Below, one piece after another: positions 26,139 through 35,516 of a stretch of 64,000 nt of DNA. The notes under the pieces were generated by a model. It did no database searches. It was not told the DNA's origin and worked only from the letters and a program-made list of their open reading frames with translations. The DNA is from Pedobacter polaris (GTDB lineage: Bacteria; Bacteroidota; Bacteroidia; Sphingobacteriales; Sphingobacteriaceae). The stretch's first letter is position 1, and every line of letters begins with the position of its first letter. Location of the stretch: the NCBI RefSeq assembly GCF_005116505.1, contig NZ_SWBR01000002.1:806314-870313 (forward strand). The letters run 5' to 3'. Made by a program: the position numbers and the translations under genes.

Positions 26139-27797
26139 TTAAGTCACCTTTAATACATACGCATAGCTCAATTCGGGTTTATTTTTTGGGAGTTCAACTT
26201 CTAGTCCATTTACTGTACGTTCAAATTGAAGTGATGAACCTCCTAAAAGTTCAACCTTGGAAATAGGTTCTGGTCTTAATGAATTTCCAGTTGATAAACT
26301 TGTAATGATTGCATTTCCTGTTTCATGCCAAGCCATTCCTAAAACATACAATACACCACCTTTTTGCGTAAATCTATAATCTAGTTCGCTAAACGCCTTT
26401 CCATCACTTTCATTAAAACCCTGGGCTTTTAGTGGGTTTTGTGATTTTTGCGCTGGTCCTTCACCAAAAATTCTCCAAGGACGAGTACCAAAAATACCCT
26501 CTCCGTTTGGTTGCATCCACTTTCCAATTTCTGTAACAACCGCTAATTCATCGCTATCAATAGTTCCATCTCCTTTAACAGGAACACTCAATAATAAATT
26601 TCCATTTTTACTTACAATGTCTATTAAGTTATGGATTACTGTTTTTGCATTTTTGTATCTATGTTTTTCAAAAATTGATTTGTTATAATGCCAAGATCCT
26701 AAACATGTACAAGTTTGCCATTCAAAAGGTTCTAAGCGATCGCTTCTTCCCTTCTCTATATCCCAAACCATACATTTCCTCTGTTCTTCATTCAGTATTT
26801 TACCATTTATTACAGCTTGTAGTTTTCCATTTTTAGCAATACTTTGATTATAATAATGAGAAGCTATTTTTAATCCAACATCACTAATTGGCCACAATGG
26901 CAAAGCTGTATCATCGAAATAAATCAAGTCTGGATTGTATTGATCTATTAAATCTATGGTTCTATTCAAAAAATTGTCACAATATTTTTTATCAGGAACT
27001 GTTGCTCCGTTCTCGTAATCCCATTGTTTGTGAATACTTCCAACATCTTCGCTTCCTTCACTTAATTTATGATTTTGGGCATAAAGATCTTTTGGATCAT
27101 AACCTTGCCACCATTTATTTTTTCCATCTTTTTTAGTTAGATTTCCATCATAAGGCACGCCCTTTAAATCACCCTTTTTGTCACTCCTTTGGGCTGTTTC
27201 ATAAAAACTCCAAGCATGTGCAGCGTGTACGCTAACACCAAAATGTAACCCGTGTTTTTTAGCAGCTTTAGCCCACCCACCAATAATATCTTTTTTTGGA
27301 CCCATATTAACAGAATTCCAAGGTTGATGCTTGCTATTGTAATTATCAAAATTATCATGATGGCTTGCCATTCCAACAAAATATTTAGCACCAGCATTTT
27401 TATATAATTCAACAAGTTGATCTGGATTCCACTTTTCAGCCTTCCAATCGTTTATCACTTCTTTGAAACCTGCTTTAGAAGGATGTCCGTATTTTTTAAC
27501 GTGAAAATTGTATTGGGAACTTCCTTCATTGTACATCAAACGGGCATACCAGTCACCTTCTTCTGGTTGGCATTGTGGCCCCCAATGAGCCCAAATTCCA
27601 AATTTGGCATCTCTAAACCACTCTGGTGTTTTATATTGTTTTAAAGATTCCCAGTTAGATTTAAACGGGCCTTTAATTAGCCTTTTTTCTGATGTATAAT
27701 TTAAAACGGAGTCAAAAGCCAGTAATTTTTCGCTTAAAAAAATAGATGGAATACCGATTGATAAACCTTTAATCAGATCTCTTCTTTTCATAGTCAA
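26139..27797 (-). CDS. GH29-type alpha-L-fucosidase, exported with a Tat-like signal
   Basis: A 552-residue protein. The N-terminus MTMKRRDLIKGLSIG carries twin arginines before a hydrophobic stretch, suggesting Tat export. GH29 barrel blocks are present: WFRDAKFGIWAHWGPQC, GAKYFVGMASHHDNFDNYNSKH, the HGLHFGVSVHAAHAW strand, and DLIYFDDTALPLWP, whose Asp is the probable nucleophile. The family-typical NGNLLLSVPVKGDGTIDSDE and GEGIFGTRPW follow. GH29 enzymes release alpha-L-fucose (some act on L-galactose). Both sugars occur on plant cell wall pectins, arabinogalactans and xyloglucan. The gene stands alone between two repeat-rich intergenic regions, so it may be transcribed by readthrough from the CE12 genes or from its own promoter. 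Confidence 0.87.
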   Translation of the reverse strand: MTMKRRDLIKGLSIGIPSIFLSEKLLAFDSVLNYTSEKRLIKGPFKSNWESLKQYKTPEWFRDAKFGIWAHWGPQCQPEEGDWYARLMYNEGSSQYNFHVKKYGHPSKAGFKEVINDWKAEKWNPDQLVELYKNAGAKYFVGMASHHDNFDNYNSKHQPWNSVNMGPKKDIIGGWAKAAKKHGLHFGVSVHAAHAWSFYETAQRSDKKGDLKGVPYDGNLTKKDGKNKWWQGYDPKDLYAQNHKLSEGSEDVGSIHKQWDYENGATVPDKKYCDNFLNRTIDLIDQYNPDLIYFDDTALPLWPISDVGLKIASHYYNQSIAKNGKLQAVINGKILNEEQRKCMVWDIEKGRSDRLEPFEWQTCTCLGSWHYNKSIFEKHRYKNAKTVIHNLIDIVSKNGNLLLSVPVKGDGTIDSDELAVVTEIGKWMQPNGEGIFGTRPWRIFGEGPAQKSQNPLKAQGFNESDGKAFSELDYRFTQKGGVLYVLGMAWHETGNAIITSLSTGNSLRPEPISKVELLGGSSLQFERTVNGLEVELPKNKPELSYAYVLKVT

Positions 27798-27923
27798 TAA
27801 TTATTTTAGTTGATGGTTCACTAAGCAAAAACCCCCTATATCAAATATTTAGTCTACTTAGAGTTTATAATGCTCTTAAACTTGTTTTATTTAGTCGGAT
27901 TCCAATCTGGATCCTTGTGATTG

Positions 27924-27974
27924 AGGATTTAAAATCCTCAACTAGCCAAAGTCGAGATTGCAAATCTTGACTAA
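27924..27974. repeat. Double-palindrome intergenic repeat, copy B
   Basis: It has the same two-hairpin layout as 26024-26073: AGGATTTAAAATCCT, then GTCGAGATTGCAAATCTTGAC. It lies in the 186-base gap between the first CE12 gene's stop and the GH29 start. The differences sit mainly in loops or as compensable changes, apart from one C to T change in the right arm of the second hairpin. Confidence 0.65.
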
Positions 27975-27983
27975 TGACAAAAC

Positions 27984-28778
27984 TTACTTTAAATATTTAT
28001 TCAACTTAGAGTTCTTCAATGTTTTTAATCCTTCCACAACAAGTGAAGCATTTAATTTAGCACCTGCTTCATTGGTATGTGTGTGATCTTTTTCTGTGAA
28101 GTAAGTTTTAATTAAATCTGCGTTTGCAGTACCATAGTTATCTTTTATTAATTGGTTTAATGGAATAAAATCTACTTTTTCAGCTTTAGCAACTTCTTCA
28201 GCCCACTTTGCATAACTATCATTTGCCAATACAATTTTAGCATCTTTTACTGGATTACGGGGAATTGGAGAGCACACAATTGGTGTTGCTCCTTTGGCTT
28301 TAACATCATTAATAAACTTGCGTAAGTACCATCCATAGGTATAAACCTCTTCTTGCTGCTTTTTAATTGGATTAAAGATTACTTTACTTTCTGTACCGAT
28401 TCCTTTAATCGTTCCACGAGCACGGGCTGTATCATCTAAAGCACTTCCGTCATTATGCCCAAATTGCATCATTACGAAATCTCCTTTTTTGATTTTAGCT
28501 AAAACAGGTTCCCACAAGCCATTTGTTTGGAAAGTACGACTACTCGTTCCTCCAAGCGCATTATTTTCAACATTGATTGTGTTGGTATTAAAAAATTCAC
28601 CTATAAAACTTCCCCAGCCCCACAAAGATCCATCGCCTTTGCCTTTTCCGTTTTTAACAGTAGAGTCTCCAATTAAAAATAGTGTTGGTTTTTCGTTTTG
28701 CTTTAAAATTACACATGAAGAAAAAATCGTAAATACCACTGTTAATGCTAGCAATAAATGTTTTTTGTTAGGTTTCAT
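27984..28778 (-). CDS. CE12-type rhamnogalacturonan acetylesterase, lipoprotein
   Basis: A 264-residue SGNH esterase with a lipoprotein signal (FSSC, Cys22). Block I IGDSTVKN holds the catalytic Ser39, block III MMQFGHNDGS the oxyanion Asn, and the C-terminal DHTHTNEAGA the Asp/His pair. YGWYLRKFINDVKAKGATPIV is typical of the CE12 family. It removes acetyl groups from galacturonate in RG-I, exposing the backbone to lyase. Its ATG overlaps the TAA of the upstream paralogue (TAATG at 28776-28780), so the two are translationally coupled. The pair probably arose by duplication, though they have diverged in signal type and outside the motifs. Confidence 0.9.
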   Translation of the reverse strand: MKPNKKHLLLALTVVFTIFSSCVILKQNEKPTLFLIGDSTVKNGKGKGDGSLWGWGSFIGEFFNTNTINVENNALGGTSSRTFQTNGLWEPVLAKIKKGDFVMMQFGHNDGSALDDTARARGTIKGIGTESKVIFNPIKKQQEEVYTYGWYLRKFINDVKAKGATPIVCSPIPRNPVKDAKIVLANDSYAKWAEEVAKAEKVDFIPLNQLIKDNYGTANADLIKTYFTEKDHTHTNEAGAKLNASLVVEGLKTLKNSKLNKYLK

Positions 28779-29593
28779 TATTTTTTAATATAATTTTTAA
28801 GTGGACAATCTTTTAATGCCTCAATGCCTTCGATAACCGATTGCGCATTTACTTTTGCACCTTCTAAGTTGGTATGTGTATGATCGCCAGGGAAAAATGC
28901 TTTCACTTTTTCTGGTCCCATTGCATCATATTTATCTCCTGTGATTTTATTCAAGTCGACAAAAAATGCATTTTCTTCTCTAGCTACATCTGCAGCCCAT
29001 TTGCCAAAATTTTGATCGGCACGTAAAACCTTTCCATCTTTAAATTGATTTCTAGGTATCATTGAAACCACGATTGGGATTGCCCCTTTTGACTTAGTTT
29101 CACGAACAAATTTCCTGATATACCAACCATAAGTATGCACAGTTTCTAACTTGCCATCTGGCCAAGTTAATACTTTGGTTTCTTCTCCAGTACCTTTTAG
29201 CACTCCTCTACGACCTGCTTTTGTAGTATCTGGCGCACTGCCATCATTATGACCAAATTGCATGGTTACAAAATCACCGGGTTTTAATGTTTGTAGAACT
29301 TTATCCCATCTGCCTTCGGATAAAAAAGTTCTTGTACTTCTACCAGCCATTGCATTATTTTCTACATGTAATTTTGTAGTATCAAACAATGCTGCAATTG
29401 GTGTTCCCCATCCCCAGGTTTCCTTATTCGAATTGCGAACAGTTGAGTCCCCTATTGTATGTAAAGCTGGCTTTTGCTGAGTGATGAATGCAAAGGAAGA
29501 AATTAGGATTAAACAACCTATAATGGGATAGTTATATTTTTTCATTGATTTATTTTTTATTTGTTTGTGATCTGATAATTTTCTCTTGCTCAT
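28778..29593 (-). CDS. CE12-type rhamnogalacturonan acetylesterase
   Basis: A 271-residue SGNH esterase, second of a tandem pair. Motifs are HTIGDSTVRN (Ser nucleophile), VTMQFGHNDGSAPD, and GDHTHTNLEGAKVNA (Asp-His). The ATG at 29593 overlaps the stop of the PL11 gene as ATGA, favouring coupling. It puts a 16-residue charged extension before MKKYNYPIIGCLILISS, which looks like the true signal, so a start at 29545 is equally possible. There is no clear lipobox after that segment, so a periplasmic soluble or anchored form is expected, unlike its lipoprotein paralogue. The substrate by family and context is acetylated RG-I. Confidence 0.9.
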   Translation of the reverse strand: MSKRKLSDHKQIKNKSMKKYNYPIIGCLILISSFAFITQQKPALHTIGDSTVRNSNKETWGWGTPIAALFDTTKLHVENNAMAGRSTRTFLSEGRWDKVLQTLKPGDFVTMQFGHNDGSAPDTTKAGRRGVLKGTGEETKVLTWPDGKLETVHTYGWYIRKFVRETKSKGAIPIVVSMIPRNQFKDGKVLRADQNFGKWAADVAREENAFFVDLNKITGDKYDAMGPEKVKAFFPGDHTHTNLEGAKVNAQSVIEGIEALKDCPLKNYIKK

Positions 29594-31455
29594 TTTTTGG
29601 GTTCAACTAAAACAATGTTAGGTTTTGGTGCTTTCTTCATTCCATAGCCAAAATAAAAACCAGTATGAGGGGGCTGATTATAACCTACATTTTGCCAAGC
29701 TATACTTAAACGATATTGAGGATCATGCATTAACGTATAAACTCTATGTTGTGTTGGACTTGTTGTGGTATATATTCTTAAGCTTTTATTGTCGTAAGCA
29801 CGGAAAATTACCTCTTCACGCCAATCGCCAAAAAGGTCTGCACTTAATGCTGGATTAGATTTTGAACCATTATTTGACAGGTAACCATTTGCAGTAAACA
29901 ATCTACCTCCATTATATTTGTCTATATGATTACCATCTAATAATTCGCGAGATAAATCACCGTCCCAATAAATTAAAAAATTTGTAGAACGAGGTTGATC
30001 GCCAATACGGTTGCCCTTAATATCATAAAGTCCGTTTGAGCCCGACCACCACATTTGTGCTCCGATGCGTGTATTATCTATATTATCTGCCACACCTCTA
30101 CCCACATCTTCATCGTCAGATCCAGACCATAAAATTTTACCTGTTTTGGCATCATATACTGCAGCACCTGGGCCTTTTGTACCTTCTTCAATTTCATGCA
30201 CACCAAATACCTCTAAACCAGGATGGTCTGGATCTAAATCAGACACATGTAAAGCATCACCATGTCTTAAGCCAGTAGTATATAAACCTTTACCGTCATC
30301 ATTTACCACCATTGAACCATAAACTATTTCATCTTTGCCATCGCCATCTACATCAGCTACACTTAAGCCGTGATTACCCATTCCTGAATATGGATTTTCA
30401 CCGTCTTTGGTATCAAAAACCCAACGTGAGGTTAGCTTTCCATTTCTCCAATCCCAAGCGGCTAAAACTGTTCTTCCATAATAACCTCTACACATTACAA
30501 CACTTGGATGAATTCCATCTAAATAAGCAATGCATGCAGTAAATCTATCCACTCTATTTCCAGTAAAATCATTTTTGCCGTTACCACCTTTACCACCCCA
30601 ACTTCCAACTTCTCCCCTAGATGGTATATAATCCGTTGTAGCTAAGGCCTCTCCTGTTTTACCACTAAAAATGGTAAAAAACTCTGGCCCGTCTAAAATT
30701 TTACCGCTTCTATTCACCCAAGTTTTGGTAGAATCGCCAATTATCTTACCTTTTCCATCCATTGTTCCATCAGCAGTTTTACAGGCAAATTCTGCTATAC
30801 CATCACCATCTAAATCATACACCATAAATTGCGTATAATGTGCGCCTTCACGAATATTTTTCCCTAAATTAATTTGCCATAAAAAAGTGCCATCCATTTT
30901 ATAGGCTTGAAATATGGGTGGATCTGTTAAACCACTTGATGAGTTGTCTCTACCACGACCAGTTTGATGTACAATAAGATCATATTCGCCATCGCCATCT
31001 AAATCGCCAACAGACATATCATTAGGAGTATATCCTATAGGGGTTTGCAAAGGGATTTGTAAGTATTGCTTTGAACTAGAATTTACGGGCAAAGTAAAAG
31101 ATTTGCTAGCTGATTGCTCTACGCCAGTAATTATTGCTTTTACAAAATAACTGTTAGCAAAACCAAAATCTACCTTGGCATCTATATAGTTTGTACTTTG
31201 AGTAATAGGTTCTTTATTTAACTTAATCGCCTGTTTATCTCCAGTTTTACGATAAAGATTAAAAGAAATATCATCAGGTTCTGTACCTAATAAACGCCAA
31301 CCCACATAAACAGAATCAATTCCTTGGCGCATTGCAATCATGCCCCTATCTAATTTTTCCATCTGCCTTTGAGCGAACAAATTAGAAGTACTAAAGACCA
31401 AAAAGGCAATTACTGCGAATTTTAATTTATATTTTATTTTCAATTTTTTCTGCAT
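29590..31455 (-). CDS. PL11 rhamnogalacturonan endolyase
   Basis: A 621-residue secreted lyase with a Sec signal ending SNLFAQ. PL11 features are an N-terminal beta domain with MEKLDRGMIAMRQGIDSVYVGWRLLG, then an eight-bladed propeller carrying calcium-binding DxDGDG loops at about residues 151-156, 213-218 and 368-373, plus AHYTQFMVYDLDGDGIAEFACKTADGT. The C-terminal SLRIYTTTSPTQHRVYTLMHDPQYRLSIAWQNVGYNQPPHTGFYFG is strongly conserved in YesW/YesX-type enzymes. It cuts the alpha-1,4 Rha-GalA linkage by beta-elimination, generating the substrate for GH105. This is the key gene identifying RG-I as the target. It is 0-1 bases from the sulfatase gene upstream and overlaps the CE12 gene downstream. 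Confidence 0.95.
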   Translation of the reverse strand: MQKKLKIKYKLKFAVIAFLVFSTSNLFAQRQMEKLDRGMIAMRQGIDSVYVGWRLLGTEPDDISFNLYRKTGDKQAIKLNKEPITQSTNYIDAKVDFGFANSYFVKAIITGVEQSASKSFTLPVNSSSKQYLQIPLQTPIGYTPNDMSVGDLDGDGEYDLIVHQTGRGRDNSSSGLTDPPIFQAYKMDGTFLWQINLGKNIREGAHYTQFMVYDLDGDGIAEFACKTADGTMDGKGKIIGDSTKTWVNRSGKILDGPEFFTIFSGKTGEALATTDYIPSRGEVGSWGGKGGNGKNDFTGNRVDRFTACIAYLDGIHPSVVMCRGYYGRTVLAAWDWRNGKLTSRWVFDTKDGENPYSGMGNHGLSVADVDGDGKDEIVYGSMVVNDDGKGLYTTGLRHGDALHVSDLDPDHPGLEVFGVHEIEEGTKGPGAAVYDAKTGKILWSGSDDEDVGRGVADNIDNTRIGAQMWWSGSNGLYDIKGNRIGDQPRSTNFLIYWDGDLSRELLDGNHIDKYNGGRLFTANGYLSNNGSKSNPALSADLFGDWREEVIFRAYDNKSLRIYTTTSPTQHRVYTLMHDPQYRLSIAWQNVGYNQPPHTGFYFGYGMKKAPKPNIVLVEPKK

Positions 31456-33075
31456 TTAATATCCTTCCCCTTTTTTAGTCGCTAATTTTTCAAATGAAAT
31501 TACATCCGACTTTTGTGCCCAATTGTTATAAAGAGCAATTAATTCTTGTACTTTTTTGGGTTGAGATTTACTTAAATCATTTAATTCGGTTCTATCAGCT
31601 ACCATATTAAATAAGTGCCATTCATTATCTGGATAATTTGATACCAATTTCCAATCTCCCTTTCTAACTGCACGATTGCCCTCATGCTCGAAAAATAACG
31701 CATTGTGGCCAATCCATTTTTGACCTTTAAAAAGTGGAACAAGATTTACACCTGCACTCTGTTTTATTTGACGGTCTTTGTAAATTGATGGGTAATTAGC
31801 ACCGGCAAGATTTAAACAAGTTGTCATGATATCAATAATATGGCCCGGTTGATGAGAAGTTACCCCTGCTTTAATTATAGTTGGACCATAGGCGATAAAA
31901 GGAGTTGCTGTACCACCTTCATATTCCCAGTGCTTAAATAGGCGAAAAGGGGTATTGCTCACGTTTGCACCTTCAAAACCATAAGCCGTAAAAGAACTCG
32001 GATCGCTAGCTAATTTCTTGCTGCTTTGAAAAATTTCTGGTAAAAAACCATTTGGATTAATTGTTTCATTGCTAGCCCCATTGTCTGAAAGAAACATAAT
32101 TACTGTATTGTTCTCTTGTCCAAGATCCTTCAATTTTTTTCTAATCCTACCAATATTTTGATCCATGCAATCTAACATAGCGGCATAAACTGCCATTTTA
32201 TCATCCCAGTTTAGTTTTTCTGCTTGAGACAATGAATTCCATTCTGGTAAGTTGCTATCTCTTGGAGATAGTTTAATGTTTTTTGGGATGATACCCATTT
32301 CTTGCATCCTTTTAAATCGTGCTTCACGAAGTTTATCCCAACCCTGCATATATTTGCCTTTGTACTTTACTATGTCTTGCTGCAATGCATGCAAAGGCCA
32401 ATGAGGAGCTTGATAGGCTAAATATAAAAAGAAAGGTTTTTTGGTCTTATCGTTCTCTTCGATAAACTTTAAAGCGTAATCTGTATAAGCATTGGTAGAA
32501 TAATAGTCTTTATCTGGTGTAAATTCTTTATCATCTAAAGCGATGGTAAGTTTTTGTTTGGGACGATAAGGATAAGGGCCGAAATAACTTCCAGCTCCAT
32601 CTATTAAACCAAAATAACGATCGAAACCTCTTTTAACTGGCCAGTTTGCTGGAGCTTGGCCAACATGCCATTTTCCAGCCATTAAAGTAGTATAACCATA
32701 AGATTTTAAAGCCTCGGCAATTGTAACACAGTTCTGATTTAAATAGCCTTGATAAGCGGGTTCTTTACGGGTATTCATCATATCACCAACTCCAGCTTGA
32801 TGCTGATAAAGACCAGTTAACAACGATGCTCTTGTTGGGCAACACCTGGATGCATTGTAGAATTGAGTCATTTTTAATCCCTTTGCTGCCATTTCATCCA
32901 AATTCGGCGTTTTAGTTTCTGAGCCAAAACAGCCGAGATCGGAATACCCCATATCATCAGCCAAAATCACAATGATGTTAGGTTTCTTGTTTAAGGCTTT
33001 CTTTTGCGCTTTAGTTGTTGAGAGGCCAAAAGCGAAAAAAAACGAAAAAATAAATAGCAAATTCTTATTAATCAT
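31456..33075 (-). CDS. Type I (formylglycine-dependent) sulfatase, S1 family
   Basis: A 539-residue exported sulfatase with a Sec signal ending TTKAQ. The metal-binding start PNIIVILADDMGYSDLGCFG includes Asp40-Asp41. The activation motif CCPTRASLLTG at residues 78-88 fits CxPxR, with Cys78 as the formylglycine precursor. LMAGKWHVG and IMFLSDNGAS follow. The closest general match is the arylsulfatase-type subgroup; the sugar sulfate recognised cannot be read. It lies 3 bases after the macroglobulin-like gene and directly before the PL11 lyase, so it is in the same operon. A sulfatase is unexpected in a land-plant RG-I locus. No sulfatase-maturing enzyme is in the window. Confidence 0.93.
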   Translation of the reverse strand: MINKNLLFIFSFFFAFGLSTTKAQKKALNKKPNIIVILADDMGYSDLGCFGSETKTPNLDEMAAKGLKMTQFYNASRCCPTRASLLTGLYQHQAGVGDMMNTRKEPAYQGYLNQNCVTIAEALKSYGYTTLMAGKWHVGQAPANWPVKRGFDRYFGLIDGAGSYFGPYPYRPKQKLTIALDDKEFTPDKDYYSTNAYTDYALKFIEENDKTKKPFFLYLAYQAPHWPLHALQQDIVKYKGKYMQGWDKLREARFKRMQEMGIIPKNIKLSPRDSNLPEWNSLSQAEKLNWDDKMAVYAAMLDCMDQNIGRIRKKLKDLGQENNTVIMFLSDNGASNETINPNGFLPEIFQSSKKLASDPSSFTAYGFEGANVSNTPFRLFKHWEYEGGTATPFIAYGPTIIKAGVTSHQPGHIIDIMTTCLNLAGANYPSIYKDRQIKQSAGVNLVPLFKGQKWIGHNALFFEHEGNRAVRKGDWKLVSNYPDNEWHLFNMVADRTELNDLSKSQPKKVQELIALYNNWAQKSDVISFEKLATKKGEGY

Positions 33076-33078
33076 GAG

Positions 33079-35505
33079 CTATTGAATCTTATATGTGGTT
33101 TTAGAAGAAACTGCAATTCCGTTATCAGTAATCCCATCAGCTTTTATAACTACTTCTCCTTTGTTATCAGCATTGAAGAATGATACACTAACCTCGCCCT
33201 TATCGTTAGTTTTTAACAATGGCGCCCAAAAAATCGTAGTTCTTAAATCTTTATTATTTGTAGAATTGCTTGTATAATTAGGTGAATAAAAAGATCTAGC
33301 AGCGTAATATCCATTTAAGTTAAGATTTAATAGGTGAAGGTTTGGCCCACGTAAGGCACTGTCTTTTAAATCTAAACTAATTACATAAACATCTGTAGCC
33401 TGCGGAGCGCCATCAGAAGGAGATGAATTTCCTATTAAATGTTTAACAACAATTTTGTTAATCTGATCCATTGTTAAACTATAATAATCTAGCCTACCTT
33501 GTATATCTTCTTTGTTGTTAACTATAATTCTTGGTCTTACCTTTTTTCCGTTAACCAGAAATACAACACCTTCATTACTGTTCGAATCTAAATTTTCTGC
33601 TGAACCTAATTCATCAACTGACTGAGTACCCTCAACTTTTGTTAACAGGAAATGTTCTAAACCTCTGTAAGAATAATCTGCAGCTGTTATGTTAAAAACC
33701 TGATCTGGATAACCAAAAGTGGTTAAAGTTTGATCAAACAATTGTACTGTTGCACTCTTCTCTCCTATGATATTTACTTCTTTCAAAAGAATTGAATCTC
33801 CTATTTTATAGGTGCGGTTATAGGTCATCCTTTTCCCCAATTCATCATCTACATGATTAGGAACAGTTAATGGGTTAATTTTTTGAATGGTTATAGGAAG
33901 TGTTAAAAACGAAGTATCTATTTGTAACCAACCACCTTTTTTACCTTTATTGTCTTGAGATGATATTTTAACGGCTTGATTGCCATACCATTTTAAACCA
34001 TCTAAAAAATAGTGCCCGGCAGCATCTGTTTTGGTCGTAAAGATCTTACTACCGATAAAATTAGAGCCGAATAAAGTAATATTCATATCTGGTAATGGTT
34101 TATCTTTCAGTTTCTCTCTAACTAAACCTTTTATGGTTATCCCAGGTTCTGGTAAATGGCTTACTTTTAGAGCCGAATCTCCAAGTTTACGCCATATATA
34201 TTCTCTCCAACCCTGTGTTAGCAATAGTAGGTCTAACTGCTTAAATCTCCCTGCATTTTTAACATCAAAATATTGGTCGGCATCTTTTATTTCACCTTTT
34301 ACTTCAGATTGAAGCATTAAATAACTTACAATATTATTTGCATCTGCTGGAATTAAACCATCTACCACTGCTAAAGACAATGATGTTTTTGCTGGTTGCC
34401 CAAGCGTGTTAGTTGCCCTTACATTTAATGTTACTTGCTCTCTTGAGCCATAAGTAGGTTTATTAGGGTTAACTGTTAGCTTTATTTTGTTGGCAGATTG
34501 AATGTAAATTAAACGTTCACAATTTGGCCTTCCTAAATGATCTAGTACAGTAAAAACAGCTACACCAGCAGGTAAATCTTTTGTTGGTATTGTTATTGAA
34601 AAAGTAGCTTTCGATAAAGTGATAGAACCTGTATAAATATTATCACCAGCATGTTTAATTACAATTGAAATTGGTTTCCCTTTTAATTCATTAAACAGTA
34701 CTTCATTCGCACTAATAGATGCTTTAATATTTGTAGAATCTGTTGTTACATGCAAAGAAAGACCTTTTTTAAGTACAGTTGGCAAAGCTGATGCAAATTT
34801 TTCATTATTGTAAGATCCTTCAATTTTGTATTGCTCATTAATGGCGGGTGTAAAGGCGAAACTGCCCATTCCAATTGCTGTGCTTTGAAAAGTAGTTATC
34901 GTATCACCTTTTGATGAGATAATGCTTCCGCTTGTTTTTAAGCCATTTCCATATTCATCAGTTGTTTTAAATGCTACAAGAGATGTTAAACCCTCAACTA
35001 ATGAACCGCCTTCTGGGAAAAAGGTTATCGACTTTTTTGAATTGATAGCTATCGGTTTCTGAACATTATTTTTTGCAGCATTATTGATGTATACTTTTTT
35101 CTGAAAAACAAAGTCATCACCAAAATTTCGCATCCAATTGGTGTAAGCCATAATGTTATACCAGCCAGCTTGAAGTGTATCTTTTAACTTAAAATCTCCT
35201 TTACCTAAGCCTTTATCTATGCGAATAAGTTTACGGTCTACCACTTCTGATTTGGAATTGATCAGCTCTACATATAAGTTATTACTTGTACTTGTTAAAC
35301 TGGCACTTTTACCGTTCACTAAATAAGCTGCAAACCAAATATCTTCTCCACTACTATAATAAGTTCTATCTATCTGCAAGTAAGCCTTTTCAAAAAACAG
35401 TTTAAAAGTTTTAGGATCTTGGTTAACAACAGCTTTTTTTTGAGCAAGTATATGACCTGAAATCAAGCATAACGAAAAGAAGGTAACGGCTTTTAAAAAT
35501 TTCAT
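33079..35505 (-). CDS. Alpha-2-macroglobulin-like (MG2) protein with a plug-like region, function unknown
   Basis: An 808-residue exported protein (Sec signal GHILAQ). The N-terminal AYLQIDRTYYSSGEDIWFAAYLVN is an MG2-type macroglobulin domain. TFFPEGGSLVEGLTSLVAFKT and a KIKLTVNPNKPTYGSREQVTLN block continue the macroglobulin-like beta-sandwich array. A carboxypeptidase-regulatory-like domain is at about 455-520 (IKGLVREKLKDKPLPDMNITL). Residues about 590-720 resemble a TonB plug (VVFLVNGKKVRPRIIVNN), but no barrel follows. The end TIFWAPLLKTNDKGEVSVSFFN is typical of this Bacteroidota family. It has no thioester motif that I can see. It sits between GH95 and the sulfatase in one operon with gaps of 11 and 3 bases. 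Its role is unknown; an accessory of transport or envelope protection is only a guess. Confidence 0.75.
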   Translation of the reverse strand: MKFLKAVTFFSLCLISGHILAQKKAVVNQDPKTFKLFFEKAYLQIDRTYYSSGEDIWFAAYLVNGKSASLTSTSNNLYVELINSKSEVVDRKLIRIDKGLGKGDFKLKDTLQAGWYNIMAYTNWMRNFGDDFVFQKKVYINNAAKNNVQKPIAINSKKSITFFPEGGSLVEGLTSLVAFKTTDEYGNGLKTSGSIISSKGDTITTFQSTAIGMGSFAFTPAINEQYKIEGSYNNEKFASALPTVLKKGLSLHVTTDSTNIKASISANEVLFNELKGKPISIVIKHAGDNIYTGSITLSKATFSITIPTKDLPAGVAVFTVLDHLGRPNCERLIYIQSANKIKLTVNPNKPTYGSREQVTLNVRATNTLGQPAKTSLSLAVVDGLIPADANNIVSYLMLQSEVKGEIKDADQYFDVKNAGRFKQLDLLLLTQGWREYIWRKLGDSALKVSHLPEPGITIKGLVREKLKDKPLPDMNITLFGSNFIGSKIFTTKTDAAGHYFLDGLKWYGNQAVKISSQDNKGKKGGWLQIDTSFLTLPITIQKINPLTVPNHVDDELGKRMTYNRTYKIGDSILLKEVNIIGEKSATVQLFDQTLTTFGYPDQVFNITAADYSYRGLEHFLLTKVEGTQSVDELGSAENLDSNSNEGVVFLVNGKKVRPRIIVNNKEDIQGRLDYYSLTMDQINKIVVKHLIGNSSPSDGAPQATDVYVISLDLKDSALRGPNLHLLNLNLNGYYAARSFYSPNYTSNSTNNKDLRTTIFWAPLLKTNDKGEVSVSFFNADNKGEVVIKADGITDNGIAVSSKTTYKIQ

Positions 35506-35516
35506 ATGAGCATAAT

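Noticed and set aside
33079..35505. Calling the 808-residue protein a TonB-dependent receptor from its plug-like segment
   Set aside because: There is no C-terminal barrel, the segment is short of the full plug, and the remainder is macroglobulin-like.
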